Source of the DNA: a virus
Length of the DNA: 49,316 bases
IMG/VR virus record: IMGVR_UViG_3300038701_003038
Location: 1 to 49,316 of that record
Strand: one strand, 5' to 3'
Shown here: in pieces, positions 1 through 7,138 of the stretch
Layout of the letters: each line of letters starts with the position of its first letter
How positions within the stretch are numbered: the stretch's first letter is position 1
The notes under the pieces: generated by a model
The model's database searches: none
What the model saw: the letters and a program-made list of their open reading frames with translations, nothing else
What the model was told of the DNA's origin: nothing
Made by a program: the position numbers and the translations under genes

Positions 1-261
1 GACTCGAGACTGTTCATCCAATCTCTCAAGAACTGTTTTGTCTGCCATAACGGCCAATTCGAACTGTAGCGCCAGCTCAGGGTCATTCCCCAAAGCCACT
101 TGTGCATCGCGGGCGTTATCCAGGCCGGTCACACTTTTGGCGATCGTTGTAACCGTTTGTGCAATTTCTGACGCCTTAGAGCCGCGATCAGAATCCAAAA
201 GCCCAATAATTTTCGGGGCGAACTGCGCTAAGCCAATTGCCGTTTGAATCAATGGAATCAC
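1..261 (-). CDS. Holin-like protein, 3' part outside window
   Basis: The reading frame opens with a GTG at 261 that overlaps the endolysin stop (GTGA) and stays open to the left edge, giving 87 codons without a stop. The N-terminus (IPLIQTAIGLAQFAPKIIG) is hydrophobic. It is followed by a polar stretch with the words ALGNDPELALQFE, which resembles the central part of the three-helix holin family of phages and gene transfer agents; later transmembrane helices would lie outside the window. Holins in that family permeabilise the inner membrane so that the endolysin can reach peptidoglycan. The position directly after an endolysin supports this. The family call is by eye. Confidence 0.6.
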   Translation of the reverse strand, partial: MIPLIQTAIGLAQFAPKIIGLLDSDRGSKASEIAQTVTTIAKSVTGLDNARDAQVALGNDPELALQFELAVMADKTVLERLDEQSRV

Positions 262-734
262 AACAACCCCTCCAGCTCGCGCGCATTCTCAAGGTACTCT
301 TCAACCGTCCCCTTGCCAGCCTCACTGTTGTAGTGCTTCTTCCAATAGTGGGCGCGGCCCTCTACATCGGCGGGAAAAGGTTCTGGCTTCAACTTGTAAT
401 GAAGCCGGCAAACTATGATTGAAAGCAACGGCGAGTGCTCAAGCTCGCGGTGCTCAATGATGTTGATATCAATATCGAACTTTTCTCTGAGTGCTTCTTT
501 GTGATGCACCCGGGTTCGAATCTGAACGTCGTCAAACCCAATCTTATCGATCTGGGATAAACCAAACCCAGCACCATAGTCAGTTCGATCGCGAAAGAGC
601 CCCAGGTGAGTCTCTTGCTGGCAAGTCTCAATCACCTGGTGAACGCCAGTGTTATTTACTCCATGGCCAAGCACGTCACAGACTACTCGCGCCATATCCA
701 CCGCGTGGGAGGCGTGAGTCAGTCCGTAATACAT
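258..734 (-). CDS. Endolysin-like lysis protein
   Basis: 158 residues. The central motif QETHLGLFRDRT followed by DYGAGFGLSQID looks like the catalytic core of small phage murein hydrolases of the lysozyme/transglycosylase type, with a glutamate before a Gly-rich loop and a GLSQ element. No signal peptide or membrane segment is seen, so export would depend on the downstream holin, whose GTG start overlaps this stop. The start ATG at 734 is preceded by AAAGG at moderate distance. It is the first gene after a terminator at 1075-1104, so it probably opens a separate late transcript. The enzyme class is uncertain; the role in lysis is likely from motif and neighbour. Confidence 0.6.
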   Translation of the reverse strand: MYYGLTHASHAVDMARVVCDVLGHGVNNTGVHQVIETCQQETHLGLFRDRTDYGAGFGLSQIDKIGFDDVQIRTRVHHKEALREKFDIDINIIEHRELEHSPLLSIIVCRLHYKLKPEPFPADVEGRAHYWKKHYNSEAGKGTVEEYLENARELEGLL

Positions 735-1074
735 TTTTGTGTAACCTTTCTGAAGATTTAATAGGCTGTCAGGGGCAGATCGTGACTTCTGCTAGCACGA
801 TTCGACAATTCCGCTCAGAACCTCACACGGGTCTTGAAGGTTGCGATCCCTGAAGCGCCGTGTGATTTGCAAACTGCCATGCCTTGGTTCCGTTCCGTTT
901 CAGCCCGGGCATCCGCGCAACGAGTGCTCCTAACCATTGAATAACAGGCGCTTCTACTTTCAGCGCCGCCCTGACATAACTTAGAAAATTAGGGCCGGAC
1001 CTCAGCACAGGCATTGACTGAAGTCCGGCGTTAACCGGTGGGTCTACCGGCATGGATGGTAAAACTTCAGGCAC
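735..1074. other. Gap between TA terminator and endolysin
   Basis: No convincing gene. A minus-strand frame from an internal ATG near 1056 to 823 could encode about 82 residues, but it has no clear ribosome binding site or recognisable motif. The stretch contains short inverted repeats around 1025-1052. It is the expected place for a late promoter or antitermination site upstream of the endolysin. I see no good sigma70 promoter here. Confidence 0.35.
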
Positions 1075-1104
1075 AAAAAAAGCCGAACTTTTGCAAGCTC
1101 GGCT
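1075..1104 (-). terminator. Rho-independent terminator after TA operon
   Basis: On the minus strand an AGCCGA/TCGGCT stem (1099-1104 with 1081-1086) extends by three further pairs after one mismatch and is followed by seven T residues (1081-1075). It lies about 60 bases after the antitoxin stop, so it separates the toxin-antitoxin transcript from the lysis genes. Confidence 0.8.
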
Positions 1105-1164
1105 TCGTGTATCGTCAGCAGTCCCTATCCTGACAAAAACATTAACCCAAGGGGTCACAGGTGA

Positions 1165-1713
1165 TCAAGTCTTTTTTTCGAAACCTGACCCTGGCATCTC
1201 AATCTGTCGACCTGAACCAGCCACACGCTTCTTACCTGGCGCCCGTTGCGCTGTCTTTTTCGGGGCAGCTTTTGCAGGCTTCCACCCTTGTTTACCACGA
1301 CGTTCGAGATTCAAAATCGCGTACGATAGATCCGTGATTCGCTTTGATTCCTCAAGCATCTTAATTGCATCTGGACTTTCCTCCAGCGCTTGAAGGTAGA
1401 CGATCTTCAACATCGTTGAATCGCTTTTGCCAATCTCTGTTTTCCGTTTTTCGTTCTCCCATAATGCAATAGTTTGATCAGTAACCCCCAGGAGAGTCCC
1501 AAGGTCTTTTTGAGATAGATCTAGTTCTTTGCGCAAAAATCGCACCTCAGCTTTACTTAAAATTTCAGGCTTACTGGCGATTGCTCGCCCGATAGCCTCA
1601 TGCAAAGCATCGACATCACGAATAAAAACTACTTCATCTCCGTCAATCACTTCCTTCCTGAATCCATTTTTCAGGAAAACATTATCTAAACCACATTCGT
1701 CGTAAAGATACAT
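1165..1713 (-). CDS. HTH antitoxin of DUF4258-type TA pair
   Basis: 182 residues. The centre holds an XRE/MqsA-like helix-turn-helix (RKELDLSQKDLGTLLGVTDQ then TIALWENEKR), preceded by a short N-terminal domain beginning MYLYDECGL. The C-terminus is a Lys/Ala-rich tail. Proteins of this architecture are known as antitoxins and autorepressors of RelE-like or DUF4258 toxins. It lies 31 bases downstream of the toxin gene, so the order is toxin first, as in mqsRA. The palindrome at 2105-2125 is a plausible operator for it. No zinc-binding cysteine cluster like that of MqsA is visible. Confidence 0.75.
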   Translation of the reverse strand: MYLYDECGLDNVFLKNGFRKEVIDGDEVVFIRDVDALHEAIGRAIASKPEILSKAEVRFLRKELDLSQKDLGTLLGVTDQTIALWENEKRKTEIGKSDSTMLKIVYLQALEESPDAIKMLEESKRITDLSYAILNLERRGKQGWKPAKAAPKKTAQRAPGKKRVAGSGRQIEMPGSGFEKKT

Positions 1714-1744
1714 AACAACATCCCCGCAGTGTCGGTAAAACTAT

Positions 1745-2083
1745 TTAGCCAGCCTCAAATGTCGAGACCACGATGACTGATGTGCCATCGTCAATCTCAT
1801 CGAGCCTGGCTACAACCCGTATAATTTCAGCCCTACCCCCCTGAAGAGTGGCTTTCCAACGGCCTCTCTGGTCTTGATGGACTGGTTCAACAATTATTCC
1901 TTTTTTTAAAACCCTTCTTACCTGCGTAAGCGTGATCTTCCTTTCCCTCATACGCTGCTTTGCATGAGATGTTAAACCCACAAGATCATTCTTTACCGCT
2001 TCTTTCACAAAGCAAACAAAAGAGACATCGCTCATAGGCAACGTGGTAACCCCTTGAATTTGCTTTCTTTTCTTAGCTGCCAC
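1745..2083 (-). CDS. DUF4258-family toxin
   Basis: The motif SHAKQRMRERKITLTQVRRV followed by a small beta-rich domain ending SVIVVSTFE is characteristic of DUF4258 proteins, a RelE-like fold generally assigned as mRNA-cleaving toxins. I chose the GTG at 2083 because AGAGG lies 8 bases upstream; a GTG at 2107 falls inside the operator palindrome and an ATG at 2035 is also possible. It is the first gene of a two-gene operon with the HTH antitoxin. In a prophage such a pair could stabilise lysogeny or exclude other phages (inference). Confidence 0.7.
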   Translation of the reverse strand: MAAKKRKQIQGVTTLPMSDVSFVCFVKEAVKNDLVGLTSHAKQRMRERKITLTQVRRVLKKGIIVEPVHQDQRGRWKATLQGGRAEIIRVVARLDEIDDGTSVIVVSTFEAG

Positions 2084-2104
2084 GAGAAAAGCCTCTTTTT
2101 CTTT

Positions 2105-2125
2105 CACCTATAATAATTATAGGTG
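2105..2125 (-). promoter_or_regulatory. Perfect 21-bp palindrome, TA operator
   Basis: Ten-base arms CACCTATAAT and ATTATAGGTG flank a single central A, with every arm position paired. Read on the minus strand it contains TATAAT, so it probably overlaps the -10 element of the toxin-antitoxin promoter. This is the classic arrangement for antitoxin autoregulation. Confidence 0.75.
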
Positions 2126-2338
2126 GTAATTCTAGTCAGCTACGCGCCAGTTAGCAAGGACTCACTTAGAATTATTCTAGACATGGCCCCTGATAAAATT
2201 TCCCACCAGGTCTGCAAAAGTCTGCCAAAACCACCGCTAAAATATTCCAAAATTATTCCCAGGTTAATTTTTGGAGCCTCGTTAGAGGCGCGGCGAAACG
2301 CGGCAATCTAAAACCGCCCATAGATAGAGCGAGAAAAT

Positions 2339-2368
2339 TTGACATGCATAACTTTCGTAGATATCTAC
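2339..2368 (+). promoter_or_regulatory. Sigma70-like promoter with operator palindrome
   Basis: TTGACA at 2339-2344, a 17-base spacer and TATCTA at 2362-2367. A perfect 12-base palindrome, GTAGATATCTAC (2357-2368), covers the -10 element, so a repressor site is likely. The promoter points at the leader and small membrane protein gene downstream. Confidence 0.5.
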
Positions 2369-2524
2369 TGGTACCAACACCTGACCCCATTGTGGACAAC
2401 TAATGAGCTGGATGAATACCGCGCGGACTATACTCTTTATTGAGATATCCACCGTTTTTCCCAGCCGTTATGCAATGACAGATGAGTCTAATGGGTGTTA
2501 AATATTTGGAAGATAAAGGAAGGT

Positions 2525-2554
2525 GCCACGGGTTAATTGCCGTTAACCCGTGGC
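2525..2554. repeat. 12-bp inverted repeat (stem-loop)
   Basis: Arms GCCACGGGTTAA (2525-2536) and TTAACCCGTGGC (2543-2554) pair perfectly around a 6-base loop. No T tract follows on the plus strand. On the minus strand it is followed by a moderately T-rich run, so it could be the terminator of the leftward operon or a regulatory hairpin in the leader of the gene at 2591. Confidence 0.7.
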
Positions 2555-2590
2555 CAGAACAACACAATCGAACGCGGAGACGTTTAAATT

Positions 2591-2731
2591 ATGAAGTCTG
2601 CACTTGAAATCGTAGCAAGAATGGTTGGTTTGGCCAACGATTTACAAAACCCATATCACTTTCTGTTGATCTTTTTGGCGGCACTGGTGGTATTCAGTGT
2701 GCCTTTTGCACTGTACCAGTTAGTTTTTTGA
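2591..2731 (+). CDS. 46-residue single-span membrane protein
   Basis: ATG at 2591 is preceded by GGAG about 10 bases upstream. The product has a polar N-terminal 20 residues and one strong hydrophobic segment (FLLIFLAALVVFSVPFALY). The size and shape are those of small phage membrane proteins: holin or antiholin fragments, superinfection-exclusion peptides or type I toxins. It is the only plus-strand gene left of 12.6 kb, has its own promoter candidate and a 220-base structured leader, and its 3' end overlaps the end of the leftward operon by 38 bases. Function unknown. Confidence 0.55.
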   Translation: MKSALEIVARMVGLANDLQNPYHFLLIFLAALVVFSVPFALYQLVF

Positions 2732-3101
2732 TCACCTTAAAGTCTGGGTCGATCTTTATGTTGTTGGCTAGCTGATCCAAGCGTGAGAGTTGCAAGCTGG
2801 GGTTGTGCTCCCATACCTGGTAATCGTCCACAATCCGGCAGTAGCCATAGAAGAAGAATTCTGAAAAGACCTTCTTCTGGTCAAATGAATGCGAGAAATC
2901 AGGCACAAAAAGTCCGTCAAACTTAATCCAATCATAAAGGGGTTTAATCGTGGCAGAGTCAGTGTGGCGCCGAATCGATTCAAACTCAGCATCCATCTCT
3001 TTCTGCAGTCCATCTAGCTTTTTGCAAGCCTCAAACACGATAGTGTCCAATCGGAGGCCCAGCATCACGATGCTCCTAATTCTACGGCCAGGTGTATTCA
3101 T
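2694..3101 (-). CDS. Hypothetical protein, last gene of leftward operon
   Basis: 135 residues, soluble, rich in aromatic and acidic residues (for example EFFFYGYCRIVDDYQVWEH). I recognise no family. It begins three bases after the preceding stop and ends convergently within the small membrane protein gene on the other strand. Confidence 0.6.
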   Translation of the reverse strand: MNTPGRRIRSIVMLGLRLDTIVFEACKKLDGLQKEMDAEFESIRRHTDSATIKPLYDWIKFDGLFVPDFSHSFDQKKVFSEFFFYGYCRIVDDYQVWEHNPSLQLSRLDQLANNIKIDPDFKVIKKLTGTVQKAH

Positions 3102-3104
3102 GCT

Positions 3105-3302
3105 CTACCCCATAATCTGTCTGTAGATTGCGTCCTGCTCTTTGTGAATAGCGACCTCTTGCTTCCAGCTCCGAGTCTCTTTATCTGCGTTATCCAGGTA
3201 CCACTGGATCAAGTCACAGCGCTGCGGATCTTTCTCACCCTCGAGCATAGTCTGCATCCTGGCCAAGATGATTGATTCTGCTGATGTTCGGTGCATTATC
3301 AT
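3105..3302 (-). CDS. Hypothetical small protein
   Basis: 65 residues from the ATG at 3302, which overlaps the upstream stop as ATGA; the longer frame to 3332 would overlap the neighbour without need. Helical and charged, with one cysteine; no recognised motif. Translational coupling in the leftward operon makes it credible as a gene. Confidence 0.55.
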   Translation of the reverse strand: MIMHRTSAESIILARMQTMLEGEKDPQRCDLIQWYLDNADKETRSWKQEVAIHKEQDAIYRQIMG

Positions 3303-3580
3303 TCCTGCTGCACGCCTGATGCGTTTACCCAACCAGATATAACACTAATAGCTTCTCGAACTTCCGGAGTAACCATTGCCTGATCCCAAGAAATGGAATT
3401 CAATTCTGCACTCATGGGCTTATTATTCGAGTACATCCATTGGAGAATTTGCTCCGCATCTTCGCGACTTCGCACACTGACCGATAAAGTTAGGTTCTTT
3501 TTTTCTAGGAGCGATCTAACGAAGTTTTCTGCCTGTTCGAGTCTTCTTTTTGCGCGTTCCTCTTTAGTTTCTATAGACAT
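3299..3580 (-). CDS. Hypothetical small protein
   Basis: 93 residues. The ATG at 3580 has GGAG upstream at good spacing, better than the TTG at 3601. The N-terminal half is a charged helix (KEERAKRRLEQAENFVRSLL); the C-terminal half is globular-looking. No family recognised. Confidence 0.6.
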   Translation of the reverse strand: MSIETKEERAKRRLEQAENFVRSLLEKKNLTLSVSVRSREDAEQILQWMYSNNKPMSAELNSISWDQAMVTPEVREAISVISGWVNASGVQQE

Positions 3581-3597
3581 TTCCGACGCTCCTATAC

Positions 3598-4176
3598 TCA
3601 ATAATTGATCAAATTACTTGTCGACTCTTCTTTACGACTGGTACTAAGGTTATCTCCCTCTTGCCAATCATGAATCTCACCGGTTATTAGACGGTGAGTT
3701 CTAGCAATCGCGAAGTTATTCAGATAAAACTCTGCATCTACGATTCCATACTTTTCTAGAGCCAATTGTTGGCGCACATATTGTTGTAGAGCGCCGGGAG
3801 ACACATCTATGGCCGACCGCTCAATAATGAATTCTGAGATCGCTGAGCGCGATTCAGCTTCGATTACACTTTCCGCATGATGCAAAGTTAGATAGAGAAG
3901 TTTGAGGTCACCAATCTGGTAAGTAATCTGGCCAGAGAGCGTAATCACCTTTTGATCCTTCGTAGCGATCGTTTGCGGCTTAGTGACAATCACCCTCTTT
4001 CGAATCGTCTGCCTGTATATATCGTCGATAAGTGGAATCTTGAAGTGAACCCCTTGGTACATAACCTTTAAGTGTTTTCCCAGGCGAACCCTAACCACCT
4101 GCTCCCAGGGTGCAACGACCACCCACCAAACAAACATTTGTGAAAAGTTGCGGTAGAGCTCTCTTAATATTTCCAT
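3598..4176 (-). CDS. SPFH/Band 7 (stomatin-like) domain protein
   Basis: 192 residues. A short hydrophobic N-terminus (FVWWVVVAPWEQVV) leads straight into a Band 7 domain: VRVRLGKHLKVMYQGVHFKI, a KDQKVITLSGQITYQI strand pair and a helical ISEFIIERSAIDVSPGAL segment, about residues 20-165. SPFH proteins oligomerise at membranes and scaffold microdomains or control membrane proteases such as FtsH. The protein is shorter than host stomatins and lacks their long C-terminal coiled coil. It sits in the early operon among small unknown genes. In phage it might act on host membrane proteases or superinfection (inference). Confidence 0.75.
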   Translation of the reverse strand: MEILRELYRNFSQMFVWWVVVAPWEQVVRVRLGKHLKVMYQGVHFKIPLIDDIYRQTIRKRVIVTKPQTIATKDQKVITLSGQITYQIGDLKLLYLTLHHAESVIEAESRSAISEFIIERSAIDVSPGALQQYVRQQLALEKYGIVDAEFYLNNFAIARTHRLITGEIHDWQEGDNLSTSRKEESTSNLINY

Positions 4177-4177
4177 C

Positions 4178-4438
4178 TTAGTCGTTTACTACCTCACCAC
4201 AGTCGTCGCAGATCCACTGCTCACCTTCTAGCGTTGAAGCACCGTGGTCACAGGATTCTGGTTGAGTACCTAGTTCATCGCGAAACGGACAACTAAAGTC
4301 ACAATGCTCTGTGCCAGCCAGCGAACAAACAAAGTATCTGTCATCAGTCAGATAGCTACCGCATTCCTCCATCGCTTCTTCAAGAGGGTCTGGCTCGTAA
4401 TGATCTTCGTAGTCCTCAAAATCTTTTTCGCCTTCCAT
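4178..4438 (-). CDS. Acidic cysteine-rich protein, probable zinc binder
   Basis: 86 residues from the ATG at 4438, one base after the upstream stop. Very acidic N-terminus, then cysteines in pairs, including CDFSCPF and a terminal CDDCGEV, suggesting one or two zinc sites. Function unknown; the acidity might suit DNA mimicry or protein binding, but nothing proves this. Confidence 0.55.
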   Translation of the reverse strand: MEGEKDFEDYEDHYEPDPLEEAMEECGSYLTDDRYFVCSLAGTEHCDFSCPFRDELGTQPESCDHGASTLEGEQWICDDCGEVVND

Positions 4439-4439
4439 A

Positions 4440-4745
4440 CTAGGTATCCTCGAAGAACTCTTTGACGTCAGGGTTTTCTGGCCAATTCGTAATGACCCCT
4501 TCACCATTGATTTTCAGGTGGACGTAATCGCCATATTCACCAGGCACAACACCATGAGGGACATAGCCATCTTTCACGGCTACAGTGTTCCAGTCGCTGT
4601 CCAATAGCGTATAAACACCTGCATCACAGACCTTGACAAACATTTCCCGTTCTTCGCCTGCCGGCCACCCCATGATACGTCCTGTGTCGATATCAACCTG
4701 TGCCTTCCAGGTCTTACCCTTAAGAAGTGGGAAATCTGTTGGCAA
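4440..4745 (-). CDS. Hypothetical protein, start codon unclear
   Basis: 101 residues from a TTG at 4745. The same frame is open upstream to 4871 and its translation looks like genuine protein (ELTVRLKGSDIK and on through EKIVIDIEPRY), but between 4745 and the stop at 4872-4874 there is no ATG, GTG or TTG. The gene may therefore start at a rare codon, or its original start has been lost. The C-terminal part (GEYGDYVHLKINGEGVITNW) looks like a compact beta domain. No family recognised. Confidence 0.55.
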   Translation of the reverse strand: MPTDFPLLKGKTWKAQVDIDTGRIMGWPAGEEREMFVKVCDAGVYTLLDSDWNTVAVKDGYVPHGVVPGEYGDYVHLKINGEGVITNWPENPDVKEFFEDT

Positions 4746-4900
4746 GTCATCGTCTACCTCGTCGCCTATGTATCGTGGTTCGATATCAATAACGATTTTT
4801 TCAATCTCAACTTCGACTTTTTTTATTACACTTACTTTGATATCACTACCCTTTAGTCTGACGGTGAGTTCCTATCAATCTCTGCGAAAACTCCGCTGGC

Positions 4901-5191
4901 TTATAACTCACCCTCTGTATCTTCCGAAGGAGCCAGGTAGTCGTACAGTTTCAAACATTCTTCTTGCCCGGTCATAACCAATCCTTCTTTTTCCGCGACG
5001 GCTCTAATCGCAGCCTGTGCTGCGTCAGCGTAGGCACGGGTAATATTCCAATCGTCACACTGGCCTGGTCGATACGTAGCCCAGATAGCTCGCTGCATTG
5101 CTTTCGGGACTCTTCGCCAGTGCTGAAAACACATAAACATTTCTGGCTTTGTGGTCTTGTTGCACTGATAGGCGTGGCAAGTATGAGACAT
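4901..5191 (-). CDS. Small phage protein with Cys/His cluster
   Basis: 96 residues with an N-terminal CHAYQC and a downstream CFQHW, which together could bind one zinc ion, then a helical region. I recognise the pattern as a common small phage accessory protein, but no function is known to me. The start overlaps the upstream stop. Confidence 0.6.
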   Translation of the reverse strand: MSHTCHAYQCNKTTKPEMFMCFQHWRRVPKAMQRAIWATYRPGQCDDWNITRAYADAAQAAIRAVAEKEGLVMTGQEECLKLYDYLAPSEDTEGEL

Positions 5192-5487
5192 TAGACTTTC
5201 TCCGCGTCTGCAGTTTTGGTAGCTCTCGCATTACATGCTTCTAAATATTGGCTACGAATATCTCGATTCATGTAGTGCTCAGCCATTTCTAGCCGTTCCC
5301 GAAGTAACTCAAGCTCATGCGTGAGGGCCGCGATTGACTCCATCAACTCTAAGATATTGGCGGCCGCTCCAGCTATCTCATTCGCGGCAGCCTGAATCTT
5401 GCTGTCTTTATCTGCCAGCGCGGCTTTTAAAGCGCCATTCTCCTCGGCCAGTTTGATGTTTCGCTCCTGCAAACTTTCATCTGTCAT
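5191..5487 (-). CDS. Coiled-coil protein
   Basis: 98 residues from the ATG at 5487; the longer upstream frame lies inside the neighbouring gene. Nearly the whole protein is a heptad-patterned helix (LQERNIKLAEENGALKAAL and beyond), so it is likely a dimeric coiled coil. Function unknown. Confidence 0.6.
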   Translation of the reverse strand: MTDESLQERNIKLAEENGALKAALADKDSKIQAAANEIAGAAANILELMESIAALTHELELLRERLEMAEHYMNRDIRSQYLEACNARATKTADAEKV

Positions 5488-5875
5488 TTCTAGAATCGCC
5501 TTTGCATCGATGTGGAAGATGCCGATCGCGGATAAAGAGAACCCCCGCACCAGCGTGAAGGCAGGCAGCCGGAGTTGGATCAACACAGATATCCTTCCCA
5601 CCGTGCGTCTTAAGCCAAACTACTTCAGCACCACAACGAGTACAGTTCTTGGTTTCAGCTTGAGATGAATCTGGAATTTTGGCAGCAGCTGCTTTAGCGC
5701 TGTTGTAAGCCCGATCGATTACACCCAGCTGGCCGCCGCTCGCCTCATGCTTAGTTGCCAACCCTTTAGCTACACCTCTTTCATAATCAGTAAGCAGTCC
5801 GTAGAGGTCTCCGTTTAGGCAACTAATTCGAAATTGATCATCAGGGGTTAGCTTAAACTTTGGTTTACCTGGCAT
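5477..5875 (-). CDS. Protein with CxxC zinc-ribbon-like motif
   Basis: 132 residues from the ATG at 5875, which overlaps the upstream stop by a few bases. The N-terminal part is helical and the C-terminal part contains CTRCG and further cysteines spaced as in a zinc ribbon. Function unknown; it is in a chain of overlapping genes with the Gp37/Gp68-family gene. Confidence 0.55.
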   Translation of the reverse strand: MPGKPKFKLTPDDQFRISCLNGDLYGLLTDYERGVAKGLATKHEASGGQLGVIDRAYNSAKAAAAKIPDSSQAETKNCTRCGAEVVWLKTHGGKDICVDPTPAACLHAGAGVLFIRDRHLPHRCKGDSRNDR

Positions 5876-6842
5876 AACTGGGATCCTCCAACCAGGTTCG
5901 ACCATCTAATCTGTTGCCTGCTTTCTTCTTGCCGAGAAAGTTAAAAAGCCACGGCTCACCATCGGTGGATGGCTGCATTCCTTCAGGCCAGATATAGCCG
6001 TCATCACTCATGCATATATCGCCCCAGGGGTCACCACCATCATCACCGTACTGCGGACAGTTTGGTTGCCAGCTACCCCATTGCTTGAAAGTAAATGGCA
6101 CACGTGCACGAATACAACCATCACGAACTGAACGCACCCAGTCCGGGTGCAGTGGTCTCGCATTCTTTCGAGTGGCTGATTCGCCGCCAACAACAACCCA
6201 ATCAAGACCACTCCAACAACCGATGTCTTTGCACGTATAGTATTTGTGGTCGCACGGATAATTCATGCCTAGATCGATCGGGCCCAGTAGTGGTTCAGCA
6301 CTTATCCAACGCACTGCGGCTGGAGTCTGCATGAGGTAAGTGATCCGCTCATTGGCCGTGGTTTGATCTTCGACACTCACCCCCAGCCAAACGTTGGGCC
6401 ACAATCGTGGGCTATTCCGAGGGCCAATAGTGACCCCGTTGCGAGTGATTAATTTATTACTTCTGCGATAGTCCCGCATTCGCCCCGGGCGCTTGGTTAA
6501 GATCTGGAAAGTGTGCCGCGGTGCTAATGCCATCACCGCAAACACTTCATCAATGAACTCATCAGGAACATTGGGGTGGAACAAATCTGACATTGAATTA
6601 ACAAAGATCTTGCGCGGGCGCTTCCATCGTAATGGCTGATCTAACTTGTCCGGCACCAGTGTTATCTGACCATTCCACTGGCCACCCTTGGCAATTAGGC
6701 CTTCGTAGGGTTGCCCGGGGCTCTTGAACCTATTGGCGACAATTTCTGCGTAACAGTTACGACAACCTTCCGACACACGAGAGCAACCACGCACAGGGTT
6801 CCAAGTTGCATCGGTCCATTCGATTCCTGTTTTATCGCCCAC
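5865..6842 (-). CDS. Phage Gp37/Gp68 (DUF5131) family protein
   Basis: 325 residues. The N-terminus (KTGIEWTDATWNPVRGC) and the words FVNSMSDLFHPNVPDEFID and ILTKRPGRM are characteristic of the Gp37/Gp68 family, common in phages and mobile elements. Three cysteines at about 20, 27 and 30 (C-x6-C-x2-C) recall, but do not equal, the radical-SAM iron-sulfur motif C-x3-C-x2-C. The family's reaction is not known to me. Full family length; no disruption seen. It lies between two methyltransferase/zinc-protein genes of the leftward operon. Confidence 0.85.
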   Translation of the reverse strand: MGDKTGIEWTDATWNPVRGCSRVSEGCRNCYAEIVANRFKSPGQPYEGLIAKGGQWNGQITLVPDKLDQPLRWKRPRKIFVNSMSDLFHPNVPDEFIDEVFAVMALAPRHTFQILTKRPGRMRDYRRSNKLITRNGVTIGPRNSPRLWPNVWLGVSVEDQTTANERITYLMQTPAAVRWISAEPLLGPIDLGMNYPCDHKYYTCKDIGCWSGLDWVVVGGESATRKNARPLHPDWVRSVRDGCIRARVPFTFKQWGSWQPNCPQYGDDGGDPWGDICMSDDGYIWPEGMQPSTDGEPWLFNFLGKKKAGNRLDGRTWLEDPSYAR

Positions 6843-6964
6843 TTCAGTTACTCCAATCCAATTAGGTGCATTTACCTACAGCCAATATGGTCAATGTCTT
6901 ACATCCAGCACCAAGCAATTTGTTAATCTAGTTTTGCGCTTTGCGTAGGTACCGGTACCAGGCC

Positions 6965-7138
6965 TTAAGCAGCTCTAGCGCGTTGTTTTGCTTTTCGCTG
7001 AGCTGCTTTTGGTTTTTTTGTTTCCTTTTCCTTTTTCGCCTCAAGCACCAGGCGCTCTCTTTCTCTCAGTGCAATCTCAAGCTCGTCTGGCGAATACTTG
7101 TGATCCCATGGTTTTTGATGGGCGTACTTTTGTCTCAT
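6965..7138 (-). CDS. 57-residue basic protein
   Basis: The ATG at 7138 overlaps the stop of the methyltransferase gene (ATGA) and the frame runs to TAA at 6965. The product starts MRQKYAHQKPWDHKYSPDEL and becomes a very Lys/Arg/Ala-rich helix. The coupled start and operon position support a real gene, despite its small size. It may bind nucleic acid (inference from charge). Confidence 0.6.
   Translation of the reverse strand: MRQKYAHQKPWDHKYSPDELEIALRERERLVLEAKKEKETKKPKAAQRKAKQRARAA

Larger units (their letters stand above)
2108..2590. other. Non-coding stretch with promoter and stem-loop
   Basis: No gene above about 35 codons is credible here. The stretch holds a strong plus-strand promoter candidate with a palindrome at its -10 element, and a 12-bp stem-loop at 2525-2554. 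It appears to be the control region and leader of the small membrane protein at 2591. A 32-codon frame at 2403-2501 was considered but lacks a ribosome binding site. Confidence 0.5.

Noticed and set aside
823-1158. Minus-strand frame of 111 codons before the endolysin
   Set aside because: It runs through the TA terminator hairpin, lacks a ribosome binding site and has no recognisable motif; an internal 82-codon version is only marginally possible.
2403-2501. 32-codon plus-strand frame in the leader region
   Set aside because: No ribosome binding site and too short to judge without homologues.
6948-6959. Palindrome GGTACCGGTACC as an operator
   Set aside because: Perfect, but with no promoter or related copy nearby; restriction-site-like words can arise by chance.
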